Assembly: GCF_000377405.1 (NCBI RefSeq)
Contig: NZ_KB905020.1
Coordinates: 679,180 to 743,179, forward strand
DNA: 64,000 bases
Direction of reading: 5' to 3'
Origin: Thioalkalivibrio sp. ALE31
Lineage (GTDB): Bacteria; Pseudomonadota; Gammaproteobacteria; Ectothiorhodospirales; Ectothiorhodospiraceae
The notes beneath the pieces were generated by a model. That model was given only the letters and a program-made list of their open reading frames with translations, was not told where the DNA came from and did no database searches. Shown piece after piece: positions 53,277 to 63,578 of this stretch. A program made the translations under genes and the position numbers. Each line of letters starts with the position of its first letter. The stretch's first letter is position 1.

Positions 53277-53447
53277 TGGATTGCATTCCTTGCCCGTCTT
53301 GGTCTCTCTTGGCGGAGACTTGATCGACACACGCTCGCGGTGCCGGCTGCCCTCGGGCCTGACAGTGCTTGAGTAGACTGAATCCAGAAACTACCAGATG
53401 CCGAGTCTGGTTTCTGCTTGACCCTACAAAATCGCGATTACTGCCGT

Positions 53448-53480
53448 GCAAAACGAGAACGCCCCCGGCGAGCGGGGGCG
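53448..53480 (-). terminator. Rho-independent terminator after gcvPB
   Basis: On the minus strand CGCCCCC-GCTCGCC-GGGGGCG is followed by TTCTCGTTTTG. It lies 41 bp after the gcvPB stop and should end the glycine-cleavage operon. A second small hairpin (GGCGCT-GAA-GCGCC) is beside it. Confidence 0.65.
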
Positions 53481-53520
53481 TCTCGAGCGGGGCGCTGAAG
53501 CGCCCTGGGTGGATCCGACC

Positions 53521-55029
53521 CTAGCCGTGGGTCCCGGTCCGGGGCGCGCTGTCGTCTCCCTCGTCGGCGGGCTGGAATACCACATCCAGCGCCTTGGCCG
53601 CGGCCACCTCGTTGAAACGTCGATTGGGCAGCGTGTGCGGGGCGCTCTTGATCGTTTCCATGTCGTTTTCCGACTCGGCCAGGATGCAGGCCATCGCCTC
53701 GACAAAGCCGTCCAGCGTCTCCTTCGACTCGGTCTCGGTCGGCTCGACCAGCAGGCACTCCGGCACCAGCAGCGGGAAGTAGGTCGTCGGCGCGTGGTAA
53801 CCGTGGTCCAGAAGCCGCTTGGCGACGTCGCCCGCGGTCAGGCCGCGTTCCTTCGCCTGCTTCTTCAGCGTGACGATGAACTCGTGGGTGGCGCGGCGCT
53901 TGGGATAGGCCAGATCGAAACCGGCCGCGGCCAGTTCCCGGGCCAGGTAGTTGGCGTTCAGGGTAGAAAACTCGGAGACCCGCACCATGCCCTCGCGGCC
54001 CAGCATGCGCATGTACACATAGGCGCGCAGCAGCACGCCGGCATTACCGGCAAACGCGGACAGGCGGCCGATGCTCTGCGGGCGGTCGGACTCCTCGGCA
54101 AAACGGTAACCGCCCTGCTCCGCTTCGATCACGTGCGGGATCGGCATGAACGGCAGCAGGCGCTCGGAGACGCCCACGGCACCGGAACCCGGACCACCCC
54201 CGCCATGCGGCGTGGAGAAGGTCTTGTGCAGGTTCATGTGGATCACGTCGAAGCCCATGTCCCCCGGGCGCACCTTGCCAAGGATCGCGTTCAGGTTCGC
54301 GCCGTCGTAGTACAGCAGGCCGCCGGCGTCATGGACGATCTTCGCGATCTCGGAGATCCGCCGCTCGAACACGCCCACGGTGGACGGATTGGTCAGCATG
54401 ATCCCGGCCGTCTGCGGGCCCACCGCGGCCTTCAGGGCCTCGATATCCACGTCGCCGGTCTCGTCGGTGGGGATCTCGCGCACCTCGTAGCCGCACATGA
54501 TCGCAGTCGCCGGGTTGGTGCCGTGCGCGGCGTCCGGGACGATGATCTCGCGGCGTTCGGTATCGCCGCGGGCGTCGTGGTAGGCGCGGATCATGGCCAC
54601 GCCGGTGTACTCGCCCTGGGCACCCGCCATCGGCGCCAGCGACACGTCCTTCATGCCGGTCACTTCCTTCAGCATCTCCTGCAGCTCGAACATGGTCTGC
54701 AGGAAGCCCTGGCTGTGGCTGGCCGGGGCGTGCGGATGCCGGTTCAGGAATCCGGGCAGCATCGCCAGGCTGTTACAGGCGCGCGGGTTGTACTTCATCG
54801 TGCACGAGCCCAGCGGGTAGAACTCGGTGTCGATGGAGAAGTTCTTCTGCGACAACCGCGTGTAATGCCGCACCACGTCCAGTTCCGAGGCAGCCGGCAG
54901 ACCCGGCGCGGACTTGCGCTGCAGGTTCGCGGGGATACGGGTCGCGGCATGCTCGCGCGGCGCCTGGGCGACGGCCGAGCGACCGGCGCGGGAACGTTCG
55001 AAGATCAGATAGGCGTCTGTGGTGCTCAT
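53521..55029 (-). CDS. gcvPB: Glycine dehydrogenase (decarboxylating) subunit 2
   Basis: A 502-residue C-terminal half of glycine decarboxylase in the split (two-gene) form. The PLP lysine is Lys269 in [41 protein letters not shown] and [11 protein letters not shown] are family blocks. It works with GcvPA (55699-57051), GcvH and GcvT. An unrelated tpx gene lies between the two halves. The C-terminus extends ~15 residues past the domain ([15 protein letters not shown]). Confidence 0.96.
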   Translation of the reverse strand: MSTTDAYLIFERSRAGRSAVAQAPREHAATRIPANLQRKSAPGLPAASELDVVRHYTRLSQKNFSIDTEFYPLGSCTMKYNPRACNSLAMLPGFLNRHPHAPASHSQGFLQTMFELQEMLKEVTGMKDVSLAPMAGAQGEYTGVAMIRAYHDARGDTERREIIVPDAAHGTNPATAIMCGYEVREIPTDETGDVDIEALKAAVGPQTAGIMLTNPSTVGVFERRISEIAKIVHDAGGLLYYDGANLNAILGKVRPGDMGFDVIHMNLHKTFSTPHGGGGPGSGAVGVSERLLPFMPIPHVIEAEQGGYRFAEESDRPQSIGRLSAFAGNAGVLLRAYVYMRMLGREGMVRVSEFSTLNANYLARELAAAGFDLAYPKRRATHEFIVTLKKQAKERGLTAGDVAKRLLDHGYHAPTTYFPLLVPECLLVEPTETESKETLDGFVEAMACILAESENDMETIKSAPHTLPNRRFNEVAAAKALDVVFQPADEGDDSAPRTGTHG

Positions 55030-55111
55030 AGCGGTTTCTCGCTTGCATATTCGGGTGACGGCGACCGGGCACGGGCCCGGCCACCGGCGGCGCGGTGGCT
55101 CTCCGCGCCGG

Positions 55112-55639
55112 TTACTGGGTCGGGCTCAGGTTGGCCCGGTCATCCAGGGCCGCGAACGCGGCGTCGTAGTCCGGCTCGTCGCCGATCTCGGAGACCAGCT
55201 CGGCGTGCATCACCAGATTGTCGGTATCCAGCACGACCACGCCGCGGGCGGTGATCCCGGCCAGCGGGCCGTCCTGGATCAGCACGCCGTAGTCCTTGGC
55301 GAAGTTGCGATCGCGCATCATCGACAGCACGGTCACCCGCTCGAGGTTCTCGGCGGCGCAGAAGCGGCTCATCGCGAACGGCAGATCGGCGGAGACGATC
55401 AGGATCTCGAGATCCGGACGGCTGGCCACCATCTCGTTGAACTTCTTGGTGGAATCGGCGCAGACCGGCGTGTCCAGGCTGGGCACGATGGAGATCAGCT
55501 TGCGCTTGTCGCCGAAGTCCGCCAGCGAGACATCCTGCAGATCCTTGTTGGTCAGCTTGAAGTCCGGGGCCGGCGAGCCCACATGCGGCAGGTCGCCGTT
55601 GGTGTTGATCGGGTTACCTTGCAGCTTGATTTCGGCCAT
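55112..55639 (-). CDS. tpx: Thiol peroxidase Tpx (atypical 2-Cys peroxiredoxin)
   Basis: A 175-residue peroxiredoxin. Peroxidatic Cys60 in [12 protein letters not shown] and resolving Cys94 in [12 protein letters not shown] fit Tpx; [14 protein letters not shown] is the usual start of the domain. It reduces hydroperoxides using thioredoxin. It lies between gcvPA (59 bp after its stop) and gcvPB (82 bp before its start) in the same direction, so it would be induced by glycine through the riboswitch. This placement is unusual. GGAGG is found ~8 bases before the ATG. Confidence 0.94.
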   Translation of the reverse strand: MAEIKLQGNPINTNGDLPHVGSPAPDFKLTNKDLQDVSLADFGDKRKLISIVPSLDTPVCADSTKKFNEMVASRPDLEILIVSADLPFAMSRFCAAENLERVTVLSMMRDRNFAKDYGVLIQDGPLAGITARGVVVLDTDNLVMHAELVSEIGDEPDYDAAFAALDDRANLSPTQ

Positions 55640-55698
55640 GGTTGCCTCCCGGCGTTGTGTGTATGGCGCGTGGTGTCGTTACGGGGAATCGAACCGCC

Positions 55699-57051
55699 TC
55701 AGGCGGCCTGCTCCCACGTGGTCACGTACTGCTCGAGGTCGGATTCGGTCTTGGTCTCGGTGGCGCAGGCCAGCACGCAGCCATCCAGCTGCGCGTAGTC
55801 GCGGCCCAGCTCGAAGCCCGCGAGCACGCCGGCGTCGGCCATGGTCTGCACGCGGCTGGCGGCATTGCCGCCGAAGTCCAGCGCGACTTCGTGGAAGTAT
55901 TCGCCGGTAAAGCGCGGCTTGATGCCCTTGGCCGCCAGCTTTTCCACCAGTGCGTGGGTATTGGCATAGCAGGCCTCGGCCACGCGGGTCAGACCCTCGT
56001 CACCCAGCATGGACATGTGGATGGTCGCGGCCGTCACCACCAGGCCCTGGTTGGTGCAGATGTTCGAGGTCGCCTTGGAGCGGCGGATATGCTGCTCGCG
56101 CGCCTGCAGGGTCAGCACGAAGCCGGGCTTGCCGTCGGCATCCTCGGCGCGGCCGACGATCCGCCCCGGCATCTGCCGGATGTGCTTCTTCAGGGTGGTC
56201 ATGAAGCCGAAGTACGGCCCGCCGGAGGACAGCGGCGCCCCCAGTGGCTGACCCTCGCCGACCACGATGTCGACGCCGTTGGTGCCCCACTCGCCCGGCG
56301 GCTTCAGCAGCGCCAGCGAGACCGGGTTCACCACGGCGATCACCGGGATGCCGCGCTCCTCGGCCCAGCCGGTCAGGGCGTCCACATCCTCGAGGATGCC
56401 GAAGAAATTCGGCTGGCTGATCACCATGGCGGTGACGTCCTCGTCGGCATACGGCGCCAGGGCGTCCACCGGGGTCTGGCCGGTGGTCTCGTCGAACGGC
56501 AGCTCCACCAGCTCGATGCCCTGGTTGCCGATCAGCGTCCTGACCACCTTGCGGTAGTCCGGGTGCAGCGCGCCCGGCAGCAGCACGCGCTTGGCCTTGG
56601 AGCGGCGGTTCACGCGCACCGCCATCAGCACGGCCTCGGCCAGGGCGGAGGCGCCGTCATAGAGGGAGGCGTTGGAGACCTCCATACCGGTCAGGCGGCT
56701 GATCATGGTCTGGTATTCGTAGATCAGCTGCAGCGTGCCCTGGCTGGCCTCCGCCTGGTACGGCGTGTAGGCGCTGTAGAACTCGCCACGGGTGGCGATC
56801 TGCCACACGGCGGCCGGGATATGGTGCTCGTAGGCACCGGCCCCGATGAAATTCGATGGCATGCCGTCCTTCGCCGCCCGCTCCTGCATCAGGCGGGTGA
56901 TCCCCATCTCGTTCTCGCCCTCGGGGATCCCCGTGAGCGGCGGCGAACGCAGATCGGCGGGGATCTCGTCGAACAGGTCCTCGACGGATTCGGCACCGAT
57001 GCGGTCGAGCATGGCGCGGATGTCTTCTTCGGTATGCGGGATAAACGGCAT
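55699..57051 (-). CDS. gcvPA: Glycine dehydrogenase (decarboxylating) subunit 1
   Basis: A 450-residue N-terminal half of split glycine decarboxylase. Family blocks: [77 protein letters not shown] and SNICTNQGL. It carries no PLP lysine; that is in gcvPB. It is 84 bp downstream of gcvH. Split gcvPA/PB occur in many sulfur bacteria and Gram-positives, whereas E. coli has the fused form. Confidence 0.96.
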   Translation of the reverse strand: MPFIPHTEEDIRAMLDRIGAESVEDLFDEIPADLRSPPLTGIPEGENEMGITRLMQERAAKDGMPSNFIGAGAYEHHIPAAVWQIATRGEFYSAYTPYQAEASQGTLQLIYEYQTMISRLTGMEVSNASLYDGASALAEAVLMAVRVNRRSKAKRVLLPGALHPDYRKVVRTLIGNQGIELVELPFDETTGQTPVDALAPYADEDVTAMVISQPNFFGILEDVDALTGWAEERGIPVIAVVNPVSLALLKPPGEWGTNGVDIVVGEGQPLGAPLSSGGPYFGFMTTLKKHIRQMPGRIVGRAEDADGKPGFVLTLQAREQHIRRSKATSNICTNQGLVVTAATIHMSMLGDEGLTRVAEACYANTHALVEKLAAKGIKPRFTGEYFHEVALDFGGNAASRVQTMADAGVLAGFELGRDYAQLDGCVLACATETKTESDLEQYVTTWEQAA

Positions 57052-57135
57052 GTCAGGTCTCGCTTTCGCCGATTGCGGCGAACTTCGGTTGGGTCCCGGC
57101 CGGACGCGGCCGGGACCGATGATGCACAGCTACGC

Positions 57136-57528
57136 TCAGGATTCGGCCTCGACGTGCGCGGCATAGGCGTCCGCGTCCATCAGGGCGTCCAGCTCACCGG
57201 CATCGGAGGGCTTCACCTTGAACAGCCAGCCGTCCTCGAAGGGGGACTCGTTGACCTTCTCGGGGCTGTCCGCCAGGTCCTCGTTCACCTCGGTCACCTC
57301 GCCGGAGATCGGCGCATAGATATCCGAGGCGGCCTTGACCGATTCCACGGTGGCACAGGCCGAACCCGCCTCGATGCTGCTGCCCGCTTCCGGGGCCTCG
57401 ACGAACACCAGATCACCCAGCAGTTCCTGCGCGTGATCGGTGATGCCCACGGTCACGCTGCCATCGGCCTCGCTGCGCACCCACTCGTGGCTCTTGGTGT
57501 ACTTCAGGTCCTTCGGTGCTTCGCTCAT
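57136..57528 (-). CDS. gcvH: Glycine cleavage system H protein
   Basis: A 130-residue lipoyl carrier. The lipoylated lysine is Lys65 in [30 protein letters not shown] opens the domain. It shuttles the methylamine group between GcvP and GcvT. The start at MSEAPKDLK was chosen over a longer frame; its leader has AGGAAGACG about 6 bases before the ATG. It lies 73 bp downstream of gcvT. Confidence 0.96.
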   Translation of the reverse strand: MSEAPKDLKYTKSHEWVRSEADGSVTVGITDHAQELLGDLVFVEAPEAGSSIEAGSACATVESVKAASDIYAPISGEVTEVNEDLADSPEKVNESPFEDGWLFKVKPSDAGELDALMDADAYAAHVEAES

Positions 57529-57601
57529 GACGTCTTCCTTTTTCGTTTGGATCCCGCCTGCGCAGTGTAGTCCGGCACACGCGGCATGAGGCAATAATTC
57601 G

Positions 57602-58702
57602 TTAGCGATTCAGTTCGATCTGCGGCTCGCCATTGCGGACGAACACCGGCTTCACCACGCGCACCGGCAGCTTGCGGCCGCGGATGTCCGCGTGCAGCTC
57701 CTCGGCCTCGACCCCGGCCGGGATCCGCGCGAAGGCGACCGACACCCCGAGGCTGGGCGAGAAGCTGCCGGAGGTGACCACGCCGTCGCCGGCCTCGGTC
57801 TCGATGCGGGTGCCGCCGCGCAGCACCCCGCGCCCGTCCAGTACCAACCCGACCATGCGTTCCGGCACGCCCTCGGCCTTCGACCGCTCGATCGGCGCAC
57901 GGCCGATGAAATCGCGTTCGGCATCCTTAAGCGCGATGGTCCAGCCAAGGTTCGCGGTCAGCGGATTGGTCTGGTCATCCATATCCGTGCCGTAGAGATT
58001 CATGCCGGCCTCCAGGCGCAGGGTGTCGCGCGCGCCGAGACCGATGGGGTGAACGCCGGCGGCCTTCAGCTTCTCCCAGAAACCGTCGGCGGCCTCGGCC
58101 GGCAGCATCACCTCGAAACCGTCCTCGCCGGTGTAGCCGGTGCGGGCGACGAACCAAGTGTCATTCCAGACCGCGGAGAACGGCTTGAGATCCCCGGCAC
58201 TACGCAGGTCATCCGGCAGCAGCGGCAGGGTCTTCTCCACCGCCTGCGGGCCCTGGATCGCGATCAGCGCGAACTCCGGGCGCGGCTCGACGTTCACATC
58301 GAAATCCTTCGCGACCTTCTGCATGTGGGCGATATCGCCCTCGGCAGTGGCGGCATTGACCACCGCGCGGTAACTGGCGCCCCCGGTCCAGTAGATGATC
58401 AGGTCATCGATCACCCCGCCGGCCTCGTTCAGCATGCAGCTGTACAGCGCGCGGCCCTCGGTCTTCAGCTTGGCCACGTCGTTCGCCAGCAGGTAGCGCA
58501 GAAAGGCCTGCGCCTGCGGGCCATCGATATCCACGACCTGCATGTGCGACACGTCGAACATCCCGGCGGATTCGCGCACTCGCTTGTGCTCCTCCATCTG
58601 GGAGCCGTAGTGCAGCGGCATCTCCCAGCCGGCGAAATCGACCAGCTTGGCCCCCGCGCGCTGATGCGCGGCATGGAGCGGAGTTGTCTTCAACGTCGTC
58701 AT
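57602..58702 (-). CDS. gcvT: Glycine cleavage system T protein (aminomethyltransferase)
   Basis: A 366-residue THF-dependent aminomethyltransferase. Landmarks: [52 protein letters not shown] (with the catalytic Asp), [15 protein letters not shown] and [18 protein letters not shown]. It yields methylene-THF and ammonia. Its ATG is 88 bp downstream of the riboswitch terminator, and it is the first gene of the gcvT-gcvH-gcvPA-tpx-gcvPB operon. Confidence 0.97.
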   Translation of the reverse strand: MTTLKTTPLHAAHQRAGAKLVDFAGWEMPLHYGSQMEEHKRVRESAGMFDVSHMQVVDIDGPQAQAFLRYLLANDVAKLKTEGRALYSCMLNEAGGVIDDLIIYWTGGASYRAVVNAATAEGDIAHMQKVAKDFDVNVEPRPEFALIAIQGPQAVEKTLPLLPDDLRSAGDLKPFSAVWNDTWFVARTGYTGEDGFEVMLPAEAADGFWEKLKAAGVHPIGLGARDTLRLEAGMNLYGTDMDDQTNPLTANLGWTIALKDAERDFIGRAPIERSKAEGVPERMVGLVLDGRGVLRGGTRIETEAGDGVVTSGSFSPSLGVSVAFARIPAGVEAEELHADIRGRKLPVRVVKPVFVRNGEPQIELNR

Positions 58703-58789
58703 CTGATTCTCGCCTTGCGTCCGTTTCGTGGTCGATTCGCCGGCAGCCGCCGGTGGAACCGCGAGGCCCGGTCGCCGTGCGCCGGGCAT

Positions 58790-58832
58790 AAAAAAAGGGG
58801 CGGCCAGCAGGGATTATCTGCCAGCCGCCCCT
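58790..58832 (-). terminator. Riboswitch-controlled terminator upstream of gcvT
   Basis: GGGGCGGCTGGCAG-(ATAATCC)-CTGCTGGCCGCCCC followed by seven T residues on the minus strand: a strong intrinsic terminator, and its 5' side borders aptamer 2. Confidence 0.9.
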
Positions 58833-59030
58833 CTGTCCTGAAACCTGAGAGTTTGCGTCGCGTCAATCCGTTTCCGGACTGCGTGACCGCCCCCTTCGGT
58901 GGGCCGTTTCCGGCCGCTCTCCAGAGTGTGTCTCCTGCACCGTTCCGGTCCTGTAGCCTGAGCGATTCCGGGCGGATGTTGCGCCTTCGGCGTCTGCCAA
59001 TCGACTCGCGATCGCAGATCTCTTCCAGAA
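58790..59030 (-). promoter_or_regulatory. Tandem glycine riboswitch with terminator expression platform
   Basis: On the minus strand upstream of gcvT two aptamers lie in series. Aptamer 1 (~58940-59030) has GCCGAAGGCGCAA then CTCAGGCTACAGGACCGG. Aptamer 2 (~58831-58926) has CCGAAGGGGGCGG then CTCTCAGGTTTCAGGACAG. These CGAAGG...CTCAGG...AGGAC blocks are the glycine-aptamer signature. A terminator (58790-58832) follows. Glycine binding should prevent termination, switching the cleavage genes on. Confidence 0.92.
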
Positions 59031-59069
59031 CGGTGTGCGGGCATTGTCGGGCACCCGCAGACGAAACTA

Positions 59070-59075
59070 ATTGTA
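59070..59075 (-). promoter_or_regulatory. Possible -10 box of the glycine-riboswitch promoter
   Basis: TACAAT on the minus strand, ~40 bp before aptamer 1. The candidate -35 (TTTCGC, ~17 bp further up) is poor. It is placed where a promoter is needed. Confidence 0.35.
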
Positions 59076-59137
59076 GACCAAAATATCTCCGGCGCGAAAG
59101 CCCGGACGCCCGGCGGCGACTTTCCGGGTGGAGCACC

Positions 59138-59250
59138 CGTCATTGCGAGGAGCGCAGCGACGAAGCAACCTCCTTACGAAACCAGCGGATGCTGACGCTC
59201 TGCCAGCTTCCGGAGGTTGCCGCGTCGCCTTCGGCGCCTCGCAATGACGG
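59138..59250. repeat. Inverted repeat CGTCATTGCGAGG / CCTCGCAATGACG
   Basis: The outer ends are exact inverted copies of 13 bases. Within, GACGAAGCAACCTCC pairs with GGAGGTTGCCGCGTC. It belongs with the 4192-4260 repeat. It lies between the riboswitch region and the convergent end of the ZIP gene (both on the minus strand), 19 bp after the ZIP stop, and may terminate it. Confidence 0.75.
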
Positions 59251-59269
59251 TGCCAGTGGCGACTATGCC

Positions 59270-60190
59270 CTACAACGCCAGGTCGATCGCCAGCAGGACG
59301 ACGAAACCGACCAGCACGCCGACCGTCGCCTGCGCCTCGTGCCCCTTGCGATGCGACTCGGGGATGATCTCGTGACTGATGACGAACAGCATCGCCCCGG
59401 CCGCGAAGGCGAGCCCCCAGGGCAACAGGAACTCCATCAGCGTGATGGCGCCGGCCCCGATCAGACCACCGACCGGCTGCACCAGCCCGGTCAGCAGGGT
59501 CACCCCGAATGCGGCCCACTTGCTGTAGCCCAGCGACAGCAAGGCGATCGCCACCACCAGCCCCTCCGGCATGTTCTGCAGACCGATCGCGATGGCCAGC
59601 GCGATCCCGTCACGGACGTCATCGCCCCCGAAACCCACGCCGACGGCCAGCCCCTCGGGCAGGTTGTGCAGGGCGATGGCAAAGATAAACAACCAGACAC
59701 GGCGGATCTTGGCGGGGTCTGCCCCGCTTTGCGGGCCGATGTGGAAGTGTTCATGCGGCACGCACTTGTGCAGGGCGAGCAGCGCGCCGCCCCCGAGCGC
59801 CATGCCCACCGCCAGAACGACAATCGCCATACCCACGCCGCCATACTGCAGCTCGGCCTGTTCCACCGACGGCAGAACCAGCTCGAAGGCCGTGGCGGAG
59901 AGCATCACTCCGGCGCCGAAGCCCATCATCGCGTCCTCCACCGACTGGCTGATCCGGCGCAGGAAGAAGATCGGAAGCGCGCCCACGGCTGTCATCAGCC
60001 CGGCCACGAAGCTCGCCAGCAGGCCGATCTGCAGCGTACTCAGGCCGACGAGCCGCTCTTCCAGCGAAGGCCAGACCAGACTGACCAGCCAGATGAAGGC
60101 CGCCAGCGCGATCAGCGACCCGATCAGGAAGACCCGGGGGACGGGATTGCCGTGATCGTATTCGACAACGGGCTCGTTTGATTCGCTCAT
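59270..60190 (-). CDS. ZIP-family metal transporter
   Basis: A 306-residue membrane protein with about eight helices. The metal sites are HNLPEGLAVGVGFG (helix 4) and QNMPEGLVVAIALL (helix 5), the ZIP signature, and a His-bearing loop HKCVPHEHFHIGP lies before them. It likely moves zinc or another divalent metal inward. The start MSESNEPVV follows AAGGAT; a longer frame is not family-like. It is separate from the znu genes, and no Zur-like site was seen near it. Confidence 0.92.
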   Translation of the reverse strand: MSESNEPVVEYDHGNPVPRVFLIGSLIALAAFIWLVSLVWPSLEERLVGLSTLQIGLLASFVAGLMTAVGALPIFFLRRISQSVEDAMMGFGAGVMLSATAFELVLPSVEQAELQYGGVGMAIVVLAVGMALGGGALLALHKCVPHEHFHIGPQSGADPAKIRRVWLFIFAIALHNLPEGLAVGVGFGGDDVRDGIALAIAIGLQNMPEGLVVAIALLSLGYSKWAAFGVTLLTGLVQPVGGLIGAGAITLMEFLLPWGLAFAAGAMLFVISHEIIPESHRKGHEAQATVGVLVGFVVLLAIDLAL

Positions 60191-60371
60191 GCTCGATCCT
60201 TGAACGTCCTGACGGCGTGGTGTTTCTACCATGGATTCCCGGGCCGCCTGCGGGTTTCACAGGCACAGGCTATGGCCGCGGTGCGCTCAACCTATCGTAA
60301 ACGACGGCCGTGCGCGGTAGAGTTTTCGGCCAGCACTTCGGCCGTCCCACCCGGATTACAAGGACCCACCG

Positions 60372-61763
60372 ATGCTCGACACCATCGACCAGTTCCTCGG
60401 CGACACCGCCGGCCTTCTCTGGGGCAACCCGATTACCCTGATCCTCCTGCTGGGCACGGGGCTCTATCTCACCATCCGCCTGGGTCTGGTTCAGGTCGTG
60501 GCCTTCCGCGAGGGCTGGCGTGCCCTGCGCGGGTCGGACGGTCGGGCCGGCGGCACCGGACAGATCTCGCCGTTCCAGGCGCTTTCCACCGCGCTGTCCG
60601 GCACCATCGGGACCGGGAACATCGCCGGCGTAGCCACGGCCATCGCGCTGGGCGGCCCGGGGGCGTTGTTCTGGATGTGGGTCACCGCCTTCTTCGGCAT
60701 GGCGACCAAGTTCGCGGAGACCACCCTGGCGGTGCGCTACCGCGAGATCGCCCCGGACGGCAGCATCGCCGGCGGCCCGATGTTCACGCTCCTCAACGGC
60801 CTGAAGATGAAGAAGCTGGCGATCCTGTTCGCCGCCTTCACCCTGATCGCCTCGTTCGGTATCGGCAACATGGTGCAGGCCAACTCCGTGGTCGACGGCC
60901 TGACCTTCATCGTGCCGGACCTGCGCGCGGACGACGACATCATGGGCTGGATGGCCCTGATCATCGGCCTGACCATGGCCGTGCTCGTGGCGCTGGTCAT
61001 CATCGGCGGCGTCAAGCGCATCGCCATGATCGCCTCGACCATCGTCCCGTTCATGGCCGTGATCTACATGCTGGGTGCCTTCGTGGTGATCGTCGCCAAC
61101 ATCGATGCCGTCCCGGCCGCGGTCGCCACCATCCTGAACCTTGCGCTCAACCCCTGGGCGGCCGGTGGCGGGGCCATTGGTCTCGCCATCCAGTACGGCG
61201 TCGCGCGCGGCATGTTCTCCAACGAGGCGGGCCTGGGGTCCTCGGCCATGGCGCATGCCGCGGCCAAGAACGGCGATCCGCCACGCGAGGGCTCGGTGGC
61301 CATGCTCGAGCCGTTTATCGATACCATCGTGGTCTGCACCCTGACCGGTCTGGCCATCGTGGTTACCGGGGCCTACATTGACCGCGCCGACGACGTCGTG
61401 GGTGCCTCCCTGACCGCCACCGCCTTCAGCTCCACCCTGGGCCCGTTCGGCGCCATGGTGGTGGGTATCAGTCTGATGCTGTTTGCCTTCTCCACCATGA
61501 TCGCCTGGTCCTACTACGGCGATCGCTCGGCCTACTTCCTGTTCGGCGAGCGCGCGGTCATGCCCTACCGCATCGTGTTCGTCATCCTGATCGTGATCGG
61601 GGCCACCATCCCGCTGGGCGTGGTCTGGAACTTCTCCGATATCGCCAACATCGCCATGGCCGCACCTAACCTGATCGCGCTCATCCTCCTGGCCGGCCTG
61701 GTGAAGAAGCTGCGCGACGACTACGTGGCCCACCGCCCGATCCCGGATCGTCATGACGGATAA
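60372..61763 (+). CDS. AGCS-family sodium:alanine (amino acid) symporter
   Basis: A 463-residue symporter with ~11 helices. Family blocks: GQISPFQALSTALSGTIGTGNIAGVATAIALGGPGALFWMWVTAFFGMATKFAE, then IQYGVARGMFSNEAGLGSSAMAHAAAKN. It imports alanine or glycine with sodium. AAGGA lies ~8 bases before the ATG. Glycine import would feed the gcv operon nearby; that is inferred. It overlaps nadC by 11 bp. Confidence 0.94.
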   Translation: MLDTIDQFLGDTAGLLWGNPITLILLLGTGLYLTIRLGLVQVVAFREGWRALRGSDGRAGGTGQISPFQALSTALSGTIGTGNIAGVATAIALGGPGALFWMWVTAFFGMATKFAETTLAVRYREIAPDGSIAGGPMFTLLNGLKMKKLAILFAAFTLIASFGIGNMVQANSVVDGLTFIVPDLRADDDIMGWMALIIGLTMAVLVALVIIGGVKRIAMIASTIVPFMAVIYMLGAFVVIVANIDAVPAAVATILNLALNPWAAGGGAIGLAIQYGVARGMFSNEAGLGSSAMAHAAAKNGDPPREGSVAMLEPFIDTIVVCTLTGLAIVVTGAYIDRADDVVGASLTATAFSSTLGPFGAMVVGISLMLFAFSTMIAWSYYGDRSAYFLFGERAVMPYRIVFVILIVIGATIPLGVVWNFSDIANIAMAAPNLIALILLAGLVKKLRDDYVAHRPIPDRHDG

Positions 61764-62661
61764 GGCCCCGGTCGCCGGCGGCCCCAGCGACCCGTTCGCC
61801 CAGGGTCCGGCGCGGCCCGATGCCGCCATGCTCGTGCGCGAGGTCGAGGCCGCCCTCTCGGAAGACCTCGGCCCCAACGGCCTGGACGGCGACCTGACCG
61901 CCGCCCTGGTCCCGGCCGAACGCGTCGCGCGCGCCACGCTGCTGCTCAAGGAGCCCGCGATCGTCTGCGGACAGGCGTGGTTCGAGCGCGTATTCACCAG
62001 CCTCGCGCCGGAGACCCGCATCGACTGGCAGGTACCCGAGGGCGCCCGGGTGGCCGTGGACGGCCAACCCCGGGTGATCGCGACGCTCGAGGGGCCGGCC
62101 CGGGCCGTCCTGGCCGCCGAACGCGCGGCCCTGAACCTGCTGCAGACCCTCTCCGGAACCGCCAGCGAGACCGCGCGCTGGGTCGCGCGCCTGGAAGGCA
62201 CCGAGAGCCGCGTCCTGGACACCCGCAAGACCCTTCCGGGGCTGCGGCATGGGCAGAAGTACGCGGTGCGCTGCGGCGGCGGCTACAACCACCGGCTGGC
62301 GCTGTGGGATGCGGTGCTGATCAAGGAAAACCACATCGCCGCATGCGGCTCCATCGCCGCCGCGGTCGAGCGCGCCCGCACCCTGGGTGCCGGACGCTGG
62401 GTCGAGGTGGAGACCGAGACCCTCGACGAGGTGGACCAGGCCCTGGCCGCCGGTGCCGACGTCATCATGCTCGACGAGTTGTCGCTGGACGACCTGGCCA
62501 CTGCGGTGCTGCTCATTCGTGGCCGCGCGATCTCCGAGGCCTCCGGCGGAGTCACCGCCGACAGCCTGGCGGCCATCGCGGCGACCGGCGTGGACTACAT
62601 CTCCGTGGGTGCGCTGACCAAGCACCTCCACGCGATCGACTACTCCCTGCGCCTCGATTAA
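61753..62661 (+). CDS. nadC: Quinolinate phosphoribosyltransferase (decarboxylating)
   Basis: A 302-residue NAD biosynthesis enzyme. Landmarks: ALSEDLGPNGLDGDLTAALVP, ERAALNLLQTLSGTAS, LDTRKTLPGLRHGQKYAVRCGGGYNHRLALWDAVLIKENHI, VEVETETLDEV and MLDELS, ending DYISVGALTKHLHAIDYSLRL. The N-terminal ~25 residues (Pro/Gly-rich) precede the family start, so the real start could be internal (MLVREVEAAL). It is the last gene before the 1.3 kb repeat region. Confidence 0.95.
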   Translation: MTDKAPVAGGPSDPFAQGPARPDAAMLVREVEAALSEDLGPNGLDGDLTAALVPAERVARATLLLKEPAIVCGQAWFERVFTSLAPETRIDWQVPEGARVAVDGQPRVIATLEGPARAVLAAERAALNLLQTLSGTASETARWVARLEGTESRVLDTRKTLPGLRHGQKYAVRCGGGYNHRLALWDAVLIKENHIAACGSIAAAVERARTLGAGRWVEVETETLDEVDQALAAGADVIMLDELSLDDLATAVLLIRGRAISEASGGVTADSLAAIAATGVDYISVGALTKHLHAIDYSLRLD

Positions 62662-63550
62662 CCGCTCGACCCGCAACCGGCCTTCGTTCGGGAAGGCTTC
62701 GGTCGGCCGCCTGCCTTGTTGAGGCTGGTCCTGGCTCGGCCTCTGGGGTTTACAGCGCCTTCGGTCCGCATACTGCCGATTGTTGGCTGGGCCTGGTTCG
62801 GCATCCTGTGTTTACGGTGCCTCCGGTCCGCCGCCTGCCAGGCGCTGACTCGCCAGCGCGCCGCGAGGTACTTCTTTGCTCGTGCAAAGAAGTACCCAAG
62901 AAACACGCCCGACTGCCGCGACCCCGGCCCGCTGCGCGGGCCGGGGCTTCCCTCGCTCCGAGGCTTTTCGCGGGCGGCGCTGAACTCGCTGCGCCTGCGG
63001 CTCCGCTCAGACATCCAGCGCCCCCGTTTCTATTTTGAATCGTCCCGCGAAAACCCTCTCCGCTCGGCGCGACGACAACGGGGGGATCAAGGTCAAGACA
63101 ACGGCCATCCCGACGGTCTTGCCAGTGGATGAAGGCTAGGTCTTCGAGCATCTTGGGCACGCTCGGCCTTCGGCCGTTGCGTGCCGCGCCCGCAAGCGGG
63201 CGCCGGGGGGGCTGTCGGACGGCAAGGCCGTTGTTGTGTCGTGGGGCTGGAATACCTTCTGTCTTGACCTTCCCCTCCCGTATGGAGCCCCTCGCGGAGG
63301 GCGTGATGGGCCGGGAGAAGGCGCTGGATGTCTGAGCGAAGCCGAAGGCGCAGCGAGTTCAGCGCCGCCGGCCCAGCGCGTCCGGAGCGAGGTTCCCGGG
63401 CGGAATCCGGGTGCCCTTCTTTGGGTCCTTTCTTGGGCAAGCAAGAAAGGACCTCGGGGCGCGCTGGCGAGTCAGCGCATGGCAGGCGGCCGGCCGAAGG
63501 CACGTAAACACCGGAGGACGAACCAGGACCAGCCGAACCACCGCATTCAT
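62662..63550. repeat. Long composite palindromic repeat, copy 2 (no genes)
   Basis: Same structure as 18777-19822. Arm A ~62792-63023 (with the CTTCTTTGC-TCGT-GCAAAGAAG hairpin and GGGCCGGGGCTTCCCTCGC) and inverted arm B ~63321-63530. The spacer shares the GGAGCCCCTCGCGGAGGGCG and GGCCGTTGCGTGCCGCGCCC words with copy 1. All frames are repeat translations. It lies right after nadC. Confidence 0.75.
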
Positions 63551-63578
63551 TAGCCGAATGCCGAGCGCTGATGCCAGA

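Noticed and set aside
50937..53372. 811-codon plus-strand frame
   Set aside because: Antisense shadow of the second PAS-GGDEF gene; no ribosome site, composition like other shadows.
55642..57570. 642-codon plus-strand frame
   Set aside because: Antisense to gcvPA and gcvH; no recognisable protein.
57692..60181. 829-codon plus-strand frame
   Set aside because: It crosses gcvT, the glycine riboswitch and the ZIP gene in antisense; the codons only stay open because of base bias.
60270..62228. 652-codon minus-strand frame
   Set aside because: Antisense to the AGCS symporter and nadC, low-complexity His/Asp/Gly.
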